Counted from the first letter of the stretch, positions 23,993 to 36,189 are shown. The stretch: 64,000 nt of DNA from Pleurostoma richardsiae (GCA_030052745.1 JANBVO010000006.1:620001-684000); one strand, 5' to 3'. Translations and numbers: made by a program. Notes: a model not told the origin generated them from the letters alone.

Positions 23993-26014
23993 ATGGGGTG
24001 TTTGAGCCATCGGCGTCGCGACGTCGAGGTTCGCCCTGAACAGAAATGGGACTATATCGTAAGTTCGTCCTGGGACGAAGCTCGGTTGAATGCTGTTGCT
24101 GACAATCGTCTTCTATCAGAGCCTCCAGGACTTCAAGTCGACCAACTGCTTTACTCCTTTGGCATACGCCTATCTCTACATGTCACTCCTTTTGTCCCTA
24201 GCCGTCTACAGCGTCGATACCTTCACTGCCGTCCAGCTTCTTGTGTTCGACAAGTGGTCCTCCCAGATCGAGCCGACTCAGCTCATCTCGTTCGACGTTT
24301 CGAAGTGGATATTCTCCATATGCATCATTCTCTCCTTCATCAACCTCGCCTACGAGCACCTGCGGGCCAACAGGATCATGCGGCGCGGAAGCGTCGCTGA
24401 ATCCTATCTCGATAATCTGGCTGTGAAACTCGAGAGTATCCGATTCGGCAAGGGACGAGGGTGGAAGCGGTTCCTTGTGTTTGCGGAATTGACCAAGAGT
24501 AAGAAGGGCGCCGAGTACATCGCGCTCTTCACCTACTTCAGCTTCCAATGTAAGTGCCTGTCGTGGCATTGGCGTCAAATTCGCATACTGACCATCATCC
24601 AGCATGGATCCGAGTGCTGGTTTGCTCAGGGCCTAGACAGGCGGTCAACGCGTTGACCCTCCTTGCCGTGTACAACGCCAAACTGTCGGCGAGCGGAGAT
24701 TCTGTGGAAAACACCCTCATGGATTTTTTCAATAAGATCAAGAGCCTGGCTACGGAAGATTACCAGCAGGCCCTAATCCTGTCCGGCATGCTGTTCACTC
24801 TCGTCGTATGGGTATTCTCCGCGCTATCGCTTCTCCTTGCCGTCATCTTTTTCGTCTTCTTCCTTTGGAGTTGGATCCCGAGGGCCGATGGAGGTCTCTC
24901 GGGCTACTGTGAGCGGAAGATTAACAAGCGATTGATGAAGATCGTATCAGTCAAGGTCAACAAGGCCATCGCCGAAGAGGAACGGCAGAGGAAGAAGGCC
25001 GAACTCAAAGCTGCCAAGAAGGCGGGAGAGGCTCCTCCAGAAGAACGCAAAGCCACGCTGCCGGTTCTGGATGGGAGCGATGATAGTCTTCCTGCAATGC
25101 CAATGCTGAACAGAACTGACACTGGGCTGACCACCTCCACCTTGCCGGCTTACACACCTGGCCCTGGAACGCCGTCGAGCTTCGAACTCAATTCCATTGA
25201 TCAGAAACGACCGCTCCCATCCCGAACTGGCACAATGTCTTCCAATGCGTTTTCGTCCAAGGCCTCGCTCCTTGGAAACGCTGCCGAGCCCGCAGGCTTC
25301 CGATCTGCTTCACCTGCACCGTCCTTGCCACAGATTGACCTGAGCAACTATCCTCTGCAAAGACCTGGCACGTCGTCTTCTAACAGAAGCTTCGGGGGCC
25401 CGCCGCAAATGGGTCGGGTGCCTACGAACGGGTCTGGATTTGGTGCGCAGTACACGCAAACCCCCTCGACGTACTCATCTGAAACAATGCCTTCCATGCC
25501 GCCACCTGTCAGGTCCCCGACCGCTCCTCCTGCAGACTATGGTGGCATGCCTCGACTGCCTTTCGACGGTTATCCGAATGGACGCTCTAGTCCAGCGCCT
25601 TCAGTTTACTCAAACCGGGGCGGTCCTCAGCCTCCTCGTGGTCCCGGGCCCAGTGGGCCCTTTGGGCCAGGTGGGATGAGTATGCCGCTGAGGAGTGCTA
25701 CGAATCCCGTGCCGTCGTCCAGAGGCCCGGGGCCACAATATTCGCCGCAGAGGAACATGACAGCACCTATCGAGCCTCGGCATCAAGCTCAGGGTAGCAA
25801 CGGGAGTGGCATCAGCACATTTTCTCAGCGACAGGGCCCGAACGGAGCCGACTATCGCGCATACAGCCCTGCACCACGGGCTCAAAATGGCGGGGAAGGG
25901 AACTACTTCAACCGGCCTTCGACTGCGCAGAGCCAACAGAACGTGAGCCGGCCTGGCTACGGTAACAGATGGAATGATGATGTCGAAGCCCAAAGGGGTC
26001 GTGGACGCTATTGA
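23993..26014 (+). CDS. KCH-type low-affinity potassium transport protein
   Basis: Three exons (23993-24058, 24120-24549, 24603-26014) encode about 635 residues. The start MGCLSHRRRDVEVRPEQKWDYI followed by LQDFKSTNCFTPLAYAYLY is the conserved opening of the fungal Kch1/Prm6 family; Gly2-Cys3 could be a lipid-modified site. Hydrophobic segments are seen at about 35-60, 80-100, 145-175 and 210-250, with AELTKSKKGAEYIALFTYFSFQSWIRVLV between the second and third. In yeast, Kch1 and Kch2 sit in the plasma membrane and promote potassium influx needed for calcium-channel activation during mating-pheromone response. The C-terminal 350 residues are Pro/Ser/Gly-rich and end in basic RGRGRY; such tails vary between species. 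Splice joints restore DYISLQDF and FSFQSWIRV. Confidence 0.88.
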
Positions 26015-26937
26015 AGGGTAGACAACCCTTTACTTTCGCTTAAACACTTCGTTTTGAATGGTATGACTGGATATACTTCACATTCATCGCAATGATATCC
26101 CACAGTGATGGCGTTTAGAGGCATGAAGCGTCTTTTTATTTTTGGTGAGCTATGTACTGAGGATGTCTGCTTGACGGTTCAGTCTCTTGGGTAGCTGTTG
26201 ATGATGCCTGACGTCTGTATATTAGCTTTTTATGAACAGACCTGAGCTTGATCTATATGGTCGGACCTGTCTGCCATCTTTGGTGATAATGGCTTAGTTT
26301 TTAAATTTACTATGATCTTCCGCCTTCCCTTAACACCCTAATTATTGAGTGGTCGTTGCCGAGTTCCGATGACGCCTTTCCCCAGATCTCGGCTGCTTGG
26401 CGATTAGTGATCACCTTAGCACGACCATCACCTTTCAACCAGCCAGCATCCTTCCGTGCCAGGTGTTGCCTGCGCCCTTCCCATGATTCGTCATTCATGC
26501 ATACGCTGGCGTACCTAGCCATCAAGTGATGGCGGCAGGATATACTGCTAGATGCCGCATACTCTTTTCAAAAGCCCGTACGGAGCTGAGACAACTCAGG
26601 CTCAAATCCCGAACCAGAGCCCGGGTAGGGCGTGTCTGTTCAAGACCACATGGCACCTTCTCGAACCCAACGAGTTGGTGGGTGAGGATTGCGCTTAGTG
26701 AGCCGGTGTAAGTGGCTGAAAGATATATCAAAGCAAGACAATCAACACGGTACATAGTTGATCTCAATGGTCGCTGCGACACGAAGTGTGCATCTACTCC
26801 TGCTTCTCTCATTCTTCACGCCCATACCCGGCACAGAAAGCTCACAACCATCATCTGTACTCGGGCCCTTCATCGAGGGCCTTCTTCTGCCGTAGAACAA
26901 CATCACTTGGCTTCCCCAACTGTACGACCCCCTCGGC
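26015..26937. other. Intergenic gap
   Basis: About 920 bp containing the KCH 3' end, an AT-rich stretch around 26,220-26,330, and the promoter of the next gene. I see no gene. Confidence 0.45.
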
Positions 26938-28902
26938 ATGACCACCTTCTACGAGCACACCCAGCAGTGGCACCCCGGCGAGCTCGCCGTGCACCAGCTC
27001 CTGGGCTCCCCGCACCGCCAGGGCTCCAACCCCACCTCTCGCGGCCTGCCCGCGCCCTACGGCTACCGCGTCGCCGCATCCCCGCTCGTGGCCTTCGGCG
27101 CCCTCGACTCCTCCGGGCGGCCGTGGACGACCCTCTGGGGCGGCGAGCGCGGGTTCGCGCGGCCAGTCGCCCAGGGCGTGCTGGGCGTGCAGGGCCTGGT
27201 GGACAGCGCGCACGACCCGGTGGTGCAGGCGCTGTTCGAGGGGGTGGAGGACGGGGAGATGGTGCAGGGCGGCAAGGAGGGGGGCAGGGTGATGGCGGCG
27301 CTGAGCATTGACCTCAGCACGAGAGACAGGGTCAAGCTGGCAGGGAGGATGCTCGCTGGGGCCGTGGTGCCGCGCGATCAGGGGAGCAGCAACAGTCCCA
27401 GAGCCGACGGAGGAGAGAACAAGGACGAGCGAGGCGGCGTCGCGGAGGTGCAGCTCGCCATGCTCGTCGAGGAGAGCCTGGGCAACTGCCCCAAGTACCT
27501 CAACAGCCGCACCATCCGCGCGCACCTCCCCTCCCCCTCCCTCGTCTCCGACACCCTCCCCCTCCCCGCCGCGGCGCTCGCCCTGCTCGCTCGCGCGGAC
27601 CTATTCTTCCTGTCCTCCACCGACGGCCGCACCATGGACACGAACCACCGCGGCGGCCCGCCGGGCTTCGTCCGCGTCGAGCGCAACGACGAATCCTCCT
27701 CTCCGGGCGGCACCGTCCTGGTGTACCCGGAGTACTCGGGCAACCGCCTGTACCAGACCCTCGGCAACCTGCACCAGCGGCCGCAGGTGGGCCTCTGCGT
27801 GCCGGACCTGGCGACGGGCGAGGTGCTCTACCTGACCGGGACGGCGCGGATCCTCGCGGGCGCGGAGGCGGCCGGCGCGCTGCCGCACTCAAAGGTCGCG
27901 GTGAGGATCACGGTCGCGGCGGCGCGGCTGGTGCGCGACGGCCTGCCGTTCCGGGCGGCGGAGGGGCCGGTCGGGTACAGCCCGTACAACCCGCCGGTGC
28001 GGCGGCTCGCGGGGGAGCAGGGGGCCGGAGAGGCGGTGGCGGAGCCGGGGGCGGCGACGACGGCGGCGCTCGTGGGGCGGGAGGTGCTGACGCCGAGCGT
28101 GGCGCGGTTCACGTTCCGGGTGTCGCCGCCGCCGCCGCCGGAGGGAAGGGTGCTGCCCGGGGGCCACGTCACGCTGGACTTCAGCGAGGAGCTGGACGAG
28201 GGGTGGAGCCACATGCGGGATGGCGACCCCGGGAGCCTGAACGATGACTTCGTCAGGACGTTCACGGTGTCGAACGACATGGGCAGCAGTGCCGATGCTA
28301 AGAAGGGCTATAGCGAGATGCAGATCACTGCGAGGCGGCACGGGCCCGCGACGGCCTTGCTGTGGAGGTGGAACCTGCGCGTCCCGCTGGAGGTCAAAGT
28401 CGTCGGGTTCGGCGGGGACGAGAGATTCCGGATCGCGGGCGATGCCGTCAGCGCAGCGGGCGAGGGGGAGAAGGGGCGCTGTAAGAAGACCGTGTTCGTG
28501 GCGGGCGGCGTGGGCATCACGCCGCTGCTGGCGCAAGCGCCTGGGCTGCTGTCGCCCCCTGAAGGGCAGGGGAAGGGCGGGGAATGGGAGGTCATATGGA
28601 GCCTGCGGGCGGAGGACCTGGGGCTGGCGGTCGACTCGCTGGAGCGGATGCCGGGACTCGGGGAACGGGTGAGACTGTTCATTACGGGAGACAGCGGCGA
28701 GGGACAGGAGCAGCAGGAGGAGGAGAGGGTTCAGCGGGTCGAGAAGACGGGCGCCGTGGTAGTCAGGAGGCGGCTGGAGGAAGGAGATCTGAAGGCGGGA
28801 CAGGGAAGCAAGTATCACCTGTGCGCGCCGCCGGGGTTGCTGAAGGCGCTTGTTGGGTGGCTGGGCGGCGAGGATGTTGTGTGGGAGAGCTTCGAGTACT
28901 GA
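26938..28902 (+). CDS. Pyridoxamine-phosphate-oxidase-like / ferredoxin-reductase-type fusion oxidoreductase
   Basis: One uninterrupted 654-codon frame. Residues 1-330 form a flavin-binding split-barrel (PNPOx-like): FYEHTQQWHPGELAVHQLLG at the start, LFFLSSTDGRTMDTNHRGGPPGFVRV, YSGNRLYQTLGNL and LYLTGTARIL. Residues 380-654 form a ferredoxin-NADP reductase-like module, with the FAD-site R-T-F-T, the nucleotide-binding FVAGGVGITPLL and the terminal YHLCAPPGLL...WESFEY. A C-terminal 2Fe-2S ferredoxin domain, present in many bacterial relatives, is missing, and the length fits the fungal form. The gene is intronless and very GC-rich at third positions, unlike the multi-exon neighbours, which is consistent with an old bacterial acquisition, though highly expressed fungal genes can look alike. 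It likely moves electrons from NAD(P)H to flavin; the physiological substrate is unknown. Confidence 0.85.
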   Translation: MTTFYEHTQQWHPGELAVHQLLGSPHRQGSNPTSRGLPAPYGYRVAASPLVAFGALDSSGRPWTTLWGGERGFARPVAQGVLGVQGLVDSAHDPVVQALFEGVEDGEMVQGGKEGGRVMAALSIDLSTRDRVKLAGRMLAGAVVPRDQGSSNSPRADGGENKDERGGVAEVQLAMLVEESLGNCPKYLNSRTIRAHLPSPSLVSDTLPLPAAALALLARADLFFLSSTDGRTMDTNHRGGPPGFVRVERNDESSSPGGTVLVYPEYSGNRLYQTLGNLHQRPQVGLCVPDLATGEVLYLTGTARILAGAEAAGALPHSKVAVRITVAAARLVRDGLPFRAAEGPVGYSPYNPPVRRLAGEQGAGEAVAEPGAATTAALVGREVLTPSVARFTFRVSPPPPPEGRVLPGGHVTLDFSEELDEGWSHMRDGDPGSLNDDFVRTFTVSNDMGSSADAKKGYSEMQITARRHGPATALLWRWNLRVPLEVKVVGFGGDERFRIAGDAVSAAGEGEKGRCKKTVFVAGGVGITPLLAQAPGLLSPPEGQGKGGEWEVIWSLRAEDLGLAVDSLERMPGLGERVRLFITGDSGEGQEQQEEERVQRVEKTGAVVVRRRLEEGDLKAGQGSKYHLCAPPGLLKALVGWLGGEDVVWESFEY

Positions 28903-29986
28903 GCGGTGGGATCCGTTTCTACTTGAAGGAGCCTATTGAGAAATATCTAGAAGCGGCAGAACAGTCACTGGATATCGCTCCCACCGTTTGATGTTAGCAG
29001 TTGTCTATCGGCACCTTGACACGAGAGGAATTGTTTCATCCATATATCCGGTATTAATGTCCCGAGCCAGACTTCAGGGGAGTCTACGGCTGATATGCTG
29101 TATTCCCCTCTGCTCGGAAAACAGAGGGCCTAGCTGGCTCAGCTCGTTCGCCTCGAAAGTAGGAAACGTGGTGTTCATCATATCTACCTAGGTTGCCGAG
29201 TAGGTACTCACATGCTACATGGGATCTCCTATCGGCATGTGAGACGGCAGCTCTCATGTGTCTGGTGTCACGCCGGGAGAGAAGTGCAGGTACCCGCTCG
29301 ATTCGCTTCTTTTCCGCATAGCGCTTTGTCCTTCCGAGTCCACGGGCGTCGGGGAGGCCGGATTGTAAGTGCCCCTTTAGAAAGATTCCTTTCTTTAGCA
29401 TGAAAGACGTAAAGGTTGTCAGGTCCTGGACGATTTAGATAGACATACACATCTCCGTTATCGAGCGTGCCGTAAACTCAGGACAAAGAATCATAGATAG
29501 ACTTTCGCGAAGTCTCCGCTGCGTAATAGTTCCTGTGATATCAAATATTCTCTTGTTTTGCATTTGTGATCCCTGAAGTGTAGCAGAACAGAATCCAAAT
29601 CCCTAAGTCGGTCGCGCCAATGAATCCTTTCTCAAACATCTCCTCCCTGCTTTTGGGAGACGTATACGTACACGATCAGACATCGACATCGCTACCCGCC
29701 TGCCTGTCTGGTATGCTCTGGTATAATATAACAATGCTCGAAAAGGAGCCGCAAATGCCACGCTGGCTCAAAGTGGAGGCAGCCCTATATGATGGACGCC
29801 TCGAGCCGTTAATGTTCGTAAAAGAATCGACCTGTCTCGATGTCGAGACCTCCCAATGAGGAACGCATAGTAAATATATCGTCGCCACGTCAACTTCCTG
29901 ACCGACGGAGGTGATATGGGAGGTTTTGTCTGTTACGACATCCAATCCCCGCTGTATGGTGTCGTTTCCGGCTTCTTCAGGTCTCG
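28903..29986. other. Convergent intergenic gap
   Basis: About 1.1 kb between two convergent stop codons. Copies of the TACCTAGGT motif lie at 29185-29193 and 29201-29207. No coding sequence is supported. Confidence 0.45.
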
Positions 29987-32146
29987 CTAATCCATATACA
30001 TTCGATCCCCTTGGTTAACCCCCTGCATCATGTTCATATCCTGCATGTGCTGCTGCTGCTGCTGTTGCTGCTGCTGGACCTGCTGCTGCATCTGCCCTAT
30101 ATTGTGCGTCGCGTGCCTCATCGTCCCCGGGTTAATGCTCTGCAAGCCTCCTCGTAAGCCGCCTCTCCGTCCATGTCCGGCGTGGCTAGCGCTCCGCTGG
30201 CCCACAGCAAATCGCGGATCGCCTCTCGCAATCGGTGGACCTCTGGTTCGTGGCACGTGTAGCTGAGGTGTCTGTTCTTCGGGAATTTGTGGAGGCTGTG
30301 GTTGAGGTGGTGGTTGTGGTTGTGGGGGCTTCGTGATGGGTGTATTCATTGCTGGGAAGCCGTCGTCGTCTTCCATCTCCGCGTCGGCATCTTGGTCACT
30401 CATCTCATCGTCTATCGAGGGTGCGGAAGGAGTAGGCGCTGCAGACGTCTTGTTTTCGCTCGTTGCGGTCATGGCGGGACCGGTAGAGGATGTTAGTGAC
30501 ATGGTTCGTTGCGGAGGCGGTTGTTGGGGAGTCGGGGCGGATGTCTGTTGCTGTTGCTGTTGAGCAGTATTCTGGGCTTGCTGCTGCTTCTGTGAGGGCT
30601 GCGAAGGCTGTTGATGTTGCGCGGTTGGCGTAGGTGCGGGATTGGGTGCAGCCCCCGCGGCAGGTGCTGGCGTAGAGGGTTGTTCGAGCGGCCGTTGCTG
30701 GCTCATGCCACTTGCTGAACGGGCCGATACAATTACGCTCTTCCAGCGATCGATTGCGCTCGCTACAATCGTGTTGAGGTCGGAGTGTCGGTCATCTATG
30801 TTCATGCCTACCCCGCGTCTGCCCTTAACGCCTTCCTCTTGCAGGTACAGCAGTATATCTTCCTTCACGGGGATCGTGGCCGGCGACATCAGCTTGAACT
30901 CTCGCGGCTGTTGTAACCGATTAAGCTGCTCAACTTGGGATTTCAGATTGGCGATTTCCTGCTTCATGGCTTGCTGCGTGTCGTTCAACTTGTCCACTTC
31001 TTTCTGCTTGCGGCCGACACTCCGGGCGAGTTCTAAAACCCACAGTTCTTGCCGTCGCTGCGGCGACAGTACTGCCCATACGCTGAATGCAGACTCTAGG
31101 TGGTCCGCCACTTGGCCCTCGAGGCCCTGAGCCATCTCCTCGGCTCGCTGGAGCGCTTCCTTGGCATCGTGATGCGTCTTGTTAGTGGGTGGATATGTTA
31201 GTTCCTCGTAGGTGGTAGTGGTGGCTGCAGCGCAGGTAATTTTCCACTTGTGGAACTCTTCCTTGAAGTATGCCTGTAGTGCCTCGTATTCCCTCTGTCC
31301 TGGAGATGCTGTCGACCAGGACGTCGGCGTTGGGTGCTGGGTGGAAGAGAACAACGTTGGGGGCGGCTTCAGACACTGGAGGCAGAGGGCGGGAAAATCG
31401 AGTGATAGAGGCTCGAAGTCGAAAGGCATCGAGTTCATGTCGATGTGTTGTCTAGAAGAAGGATAAGCATGACGGCGTCCAGGGGCCGTAGAAAGGAGGA
31501 GGGCACGACCCAGGGAAGCTTACTTTGCGGCGCGCCATGAGCTGATCATCTCCCTTAGTGCCAGCTCTGCCGCCCTGGCGGTATCAAGTGCGTCCTGGAC
31601 CTTCTGCTTCATGTCGAACTGGGCCTTAACCACCTGCCTGCTTACCGTCCTTGCCGGAAGAGGCCGCCTAGCCGCGGCTTCCTGTGCCCCCTCTCCATCC
31701 CCGCTCCTGGACGCTTCGCCAGCCTTGCCTGGAATGTCGTTGATGACCCCTGTTGCCTCCCAGCTTGCCGTGAAGGGGAATCCTCGCGTGATAGGTGGTA
31801 CTGCGGATTGGCTGCCGTCTCTCTGGACGGTTGGCGATCGGATGGACGAGCCAGCTTCGGAGGCAGGACTTTTTCTGGAAGCTGCACCCGGAGTCCCGGT
31901 CGGCGTTGCAGTGTCTGTCCGCAGAGAATTCCGAGGCTGCCTCCGGGTGATGCCTCCTCGAATCTTGCGAATCTCATCGACGTTGTGGATGCCGTCTGGT
32001 GGCTTTGGATTCCTCTCTTTTATGTATAAGTCGAGGTGCCTGCCGAGGGACGATGATGTAAACGCCTGCCCGCAGTAGGGGCAATTCTTGTCCTTCGGCG
32101 CCTTGGTGGTGCCCTGCTCAGGGTTTGCGCTCGCGGATTCTGCCAT
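29987..32146 (-). CDS. Glutamine/proline-rich protein with an N-terminal CxxC zinc-finger-like motif
   Basis: Two frames that look like separate genes join through a 72-nt intron (31452-31523; GTAAGC donor, TTCTAG acceptor) into one product of about 695 residues, exons 32146-31524 and 31451-29987. The joint reads SSWRAAKQHIDMNSMPFDFE without shift. Residues 20-43 (NCPYCGQAFTSSSLGRHLDLY) resemble a C2H2 finger that lacks the last histidine. The middle holds a predicted coiled coil at about 351-394 (RKQKEVDKLNDTQQAMKQEI). From about 455 onward the protein is Pro/Gln-rich, with an acidic patch (DQDADAEMEDDD), RG-rich basic patches, and a polyglutamine run near the end. I recall similar uncharacterised proteins in Sordariomycetes but know no function. 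A nuclear or condensate-forming role would be a guess. It diverges from HP1 across a 4 kb gap. Confidence 0.72.
30049..30076 (-). repeat. CAG/CTG trinucleotide run encoding polyglutamine
   Basis: A nearly pure run of GCT/CTG triplets on the plus strand (CAG/CAA on the coding strand) encodes the polyglutamine near the C-terminus of the preceding gene. Length variation between isolates is likely. Confidence 0.75.
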
Positions 32147-35100
32147 CCTCGCCCACGCGCGCCGAGCAGGGCTGAGGTAGGACGACGGGCCACGGACAAG
32201 CGGATAAGGCGATCAAGATGGCAGAGCAGTCCAACTGGCGGGCCTGCCTCAGCACGTAACCGACTGCCCCTCCGGAGGAGCGCCTGCTCAGACCATATGG
32301 GCGGGAGGCGGTGGATGGAGCGGGAGATATATGGACAGACGAGGTGGAGCCGTGAGGTGCCCTTCGGTTGAGATGCGAAGACAGGGAAGGAGAGCCAGAA
32401 CCTCCGTGCGGCAGGCGAGGTAGGGATGCTGTCGAGAAACGAAACTTTTTATAAGATCGGAGGATTTTCGTATCGTTATCAACGGTCGCTTTTCCCTCTT
32501 TCACCCCTATCCCAGGAACCCCTACTCCCCTTCGGGCATCGCACGCTCCAGCAGACAGGGGCCGGGTACCGGCGCGGACCAAGGAACAGCACTGGGGTAT
32601 CTCGACAAGGTTCCGTGCAAGGCCAGGGATCTATGACAAGTCGATAGCGCGAACTGACGGTGAGAAGTAAGGCAGACGGAGAAGAAAGATGCCAGCAAGT
32701 TGCAGCAGACCGCCGACGGGGAAGCCTGGAAGATATGGCTGTAACGGCGATGGAAAAGTCGCGTCCAGCCTGCCGCTGCTATTATTGTCCTCGCAGTCTC
32801 TGTTTCCCCTTTCCGGCGAGGACGACGCACAATAAAACAAGAACTAACTGCAGCTGCGCGTAAAGGTAAGGTACGGGCAGTCTGTATGCACGTCCTATGC
32901 AGTATGTACAGGGTAATATAACGAGTGACGCCGAGTAGCAGGAGCAGCGGCTGGAGGAGCGCGGCGATTGCGCGCAGTAAGAGAGCCCTCTCTTTTATGA
33001 GATGTGGTCCCCGATCTCTCTCGCATCGCTGGCCCAACACTCCTCTTCTCTCTCTGTCTCTCTCTCTTCGGGTTGGCCGGCTGATAATACTTTTTCCGCC
33101 CCTCTGTCTCTGCCAGTCTGCCTGCTTGTCTGGCTGGCTGTCTCTCTCCCTCTGCGAGACACGGAGGCAGAAAGGAAGAAGAGAAGCAGAGAGCCTTGGA
33201 CGCCGGCCGAGAGAAGTAAGGGGAAGTTGCAAGATGTCACCCCGGGTTTAATTATTACTGCAGAGGTTTAATATTACCACCACGTCCAAGGGGTCCACCC
33301 CAGATCAAATCATCAATCGGCGGGCGCTTTTCTCGACGCTAGTGGAGCGCCGCCCACGGTTGGGCTGGCTGGGATTATTGCGCGCCATGATTGGCTGGAT
33401 GTACCTCCCGTGGGTCTCCTGGGAGCTCCTGTGGGTCCGTTGAGTGTGGCTCTGCCCGTGGTCAGGCTTGCCGGCGCGAGCCAAAAAGTGGACGAGGGGG
33501 AACTACCAGGTAGGTACTTGTCCAAGTCGAGGTCCCGAAATGGCACAGACGGAAGGAAGGAAGCAACCAACTCGCCTTCCATATGTGCCCCGGGCTCACG
33601 GTGAAGTGCGATTCATCAGGCGCCACTCCTTCCTGCTGGGACACACGGGCAGATCTGAAGCACATAAGTATCTGCCTTAGGCACTGGACCGTTTTCATGG
33701 TATCTCGGGACTTCCTTATGCAGGGAGCACAAGCTCCGCCTTATGTACAGTTACATTACGGATGCACCGAGTTAACATCGACCCCGGGCGGGCAGGCAGG
33801 CAGGCAGGCAGTCTGGCAGGCATGTTTGGTAACTGCAGTTCCTCGCGGGCGCCTTCCAATGGTGGTCAAGGCCGGTCCGGCAGCTCTCTCTTCCGTCATT
33901 CGCTTAGCGCGGATCGCCAACGTGGTACGTACCCGCGATCCAGGGGGCAAGCTGCTCTCCATCCCGACTGCCCTCGGTGGCTTGCTCGCACTTCCCGTCC
34001 CTCCTTCAACTTGCGTTATCGTCATCATCATCTTGCCCGTGACGGCAGCGACTCATTGACTTCGAGAACGCACGGCAACGACCTCTGCCGCAAGTCCTCA
34101 GTTCTGGAGCCTTGCTGCCAGCCGAAGATACTCCCTTAGCCAACCGTCGGCTCTCTGGACAATTAGAGAGATCCCCGTTGTGGACCCTCTTCCCCCTCTC
34201 GCTCTGCATGACAAGCCGATCCGGCACGTTGTTCCCCTCCGGCCGGCGTCAATTAGTCGTGCGACGGCGTATGACGCTGCAGAAGCTCACGATAGCTTTC
34301 TGGTGTTATAGACGCCCTCGTCTGGGTTCTCCTCGTCAGTACATTAGTTGAAGCAGCGTGAGCTGTAAGCTTCAGGAGGTCCCGCGGAATAGTACAACTA
34401 TTAAGAGATGATGCCGGCCTCCACAACCTCCGCTGACAGGGGATGATGTCTGTCTGCTGGCACCGTCTTGTCGCAAAACGTCCGCGGTAATGTGGCTTCG
34501 ACTCATGAGGGCTAGAAGTCTCTCGCGGAAGGCGTATTGCAAAAGCAAAAACAAAACGTGGCTTGCCCGTTATTGGCGAGTTTCCCACCCTCCAGTATGT
34601 TCAAACGGCTCGGAGAACGATAGGTGTGCAGATCTCCCGCAAATAGCTCAACACTGCCCCGAGCTCTGTCAGTTCGAACGGTCTGTAGGTCTTATAGCAC
34701 AGGCCGTTGTCTTATTGTCTCACAGCATGGGTGGCACCTACCAGCACCTTAACCCATTCGGCCTGCACGCGGCGTTCCTCTCCTTTTGCCCTGCAGAAGA
34801 CTGCGCTGTGCCAGTTAATGGAAACCTTCTCGACTCCGCACAGCCTGCAGCCTCCGGCAAGGTCGCCATTGCCGATGACTGCACGAAAGTCCCTCACCAC
34901 TGGCCTAGACAAGTGAGCGTCGCCTTCTAGTCTTGCTCCCTCCTGAGACACAACTTTGCGCTTTGCGTCGCATGCGAGGTGGTAGATGAGACGGATGCCT
35001 TCCCAAGAAGGCCAGGCCTGCCCAACGCGGCAGGTGAAATTGTCTTTCTGCCTCATGTCGCCCTCTTGCTGATCACAGCGGCCCTGCATTTAGCTGATGC

Positions 35101-36189
35101 CAATTTGCTATCCTCTCCTGTGTCCTCGCCAGACCATCGACCGAGTCGGAACAGCTCGTTTCCGCACGAGGCCATCATACCCGAGACTAGAGAGGGCGCA
35201 CCTTGCAGAGCAAGCAGTAGTAGCTCGGTGAGTCCGGCGTAACTGACGGGCTATCGACAGCCACCATCTCCTCGGCTCGCAGCGTCATCCACAGCTCAGA
35301 GGCCCATGACGTCCTTGCTGCACATTCAAGTATTGTAGCGCCCACCTAGCTTCTAAGCGACGTACAGTAGCCCCGGGCTCGCTACGGAGTAGACGTGCTA
35401 ACTCAAGCGAAACAGTGAGCAGGAAGCAGCGCGTCACGGAAGTGGTGTTGTACTATCAACGCGCCGATCGCCCATCAGGCAAGGCGTTGACTGTCCTTCT
35501 CTACAACTGGCTACCATATCATGCTGGGTCTGCAGCGTTGCGTTACATCAAGGTCCACCGTGGAGGGAGGGGTTCTGCTCTAGTCGAGGGAGAAGCCACT
35601 GCAAAGCAATTCCGCGATAGAGTGGACTAACTAAGCCTTTGATCCCTCGCGTGGGCGGGATGTACGGAAGTAAGGTAGAACGCTCTTCGAATGTCCTGCC
35701 ACGTGCGCACCAAAGCGATGATGCGGAGGAAAATGTGTCTTGCTGTTCCACGACGCTTCACCTCGCTCTCCAGAACCCATGGTGTTTTCCGGCGATAATC
35801 CGTACTTAGTCACGGCCGCCTCGTTCTTTTTCCTGTTTTCGGATCCATCCACACAGATCGGGGTCCTCTCCGGAGTGCGGACTGCGTGCTGTGGTACCTA
35901 CCTTAGTGAGTTGTTGAGCTGCAGGTTAAATGAACTCCTCCGCTTTCATTGGCAGAAAACTGCCCCGCAGCAACAGAGCTGCCTCTCGCTGTATGTGGCT
36001 TAGCCTGCTTGAAGTGCTATGCACCAGCCACACACGCCGCCTCCAGCCTCTCCATTTGCGCCCCTGTTTTTTTCCGCGTCTCCAGTCAACACGGACACCA
36101 GCAATCGAGATAGTTTATCGCGAAACCAAGGAGCACGAATCTCGAATCCGCGCCAATCTACGCCGCAGACTGACTGATAACCCTTCACC
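32147..36189. other. 4 kb gene-free divergent interval upstream of HP1
   Basis: No reading frame here shows a known family or a coherent exon set on either strand. It contains a pyrimidine-rich block with CTCTCTCTGTCTCT runs (about 33,040-33,150), a (GGCA)5 microsatellite, TAGGTAC and GGTACCTACCTTAG motif copies at 33511 and 35893, and TACGGAGTA at 35393-35401. It is unusually long for this window and may hold noncoding transcripts or decayed repeats that I cannot identify. Confidence 0.4.
33791..33810 (+). repeat. (GGCA)5 microsatellite
   Basis: Five perfect GGCA units, preceded by GGGCG and followed by an interrupted copy (GTCTGGCAGGCA). Purely a sequence observation. Confidence 0.8.

Noticed and set aside
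27500-28818. Several long minus-strand and alternative plus-strand frames over the PNPOx-reductase gene
   Set aside because: Same GC-bias effect; only the 654-codon frame has domain motifs.
29987-31438. The 483-codon frame as an independent gene starting MNSMPFDFE
   Set aside because: A clean donor and acceptor join it in phase to the preceding minus-strand frame, and only about 80 bp would separate the two.
32522-33232. 236-codon minus-strand frame
   Set aside because: Composition is low-complexity (Arg/Leu/Ser), it crosses a CT-repeat region and has no family resemblance or splice partner.
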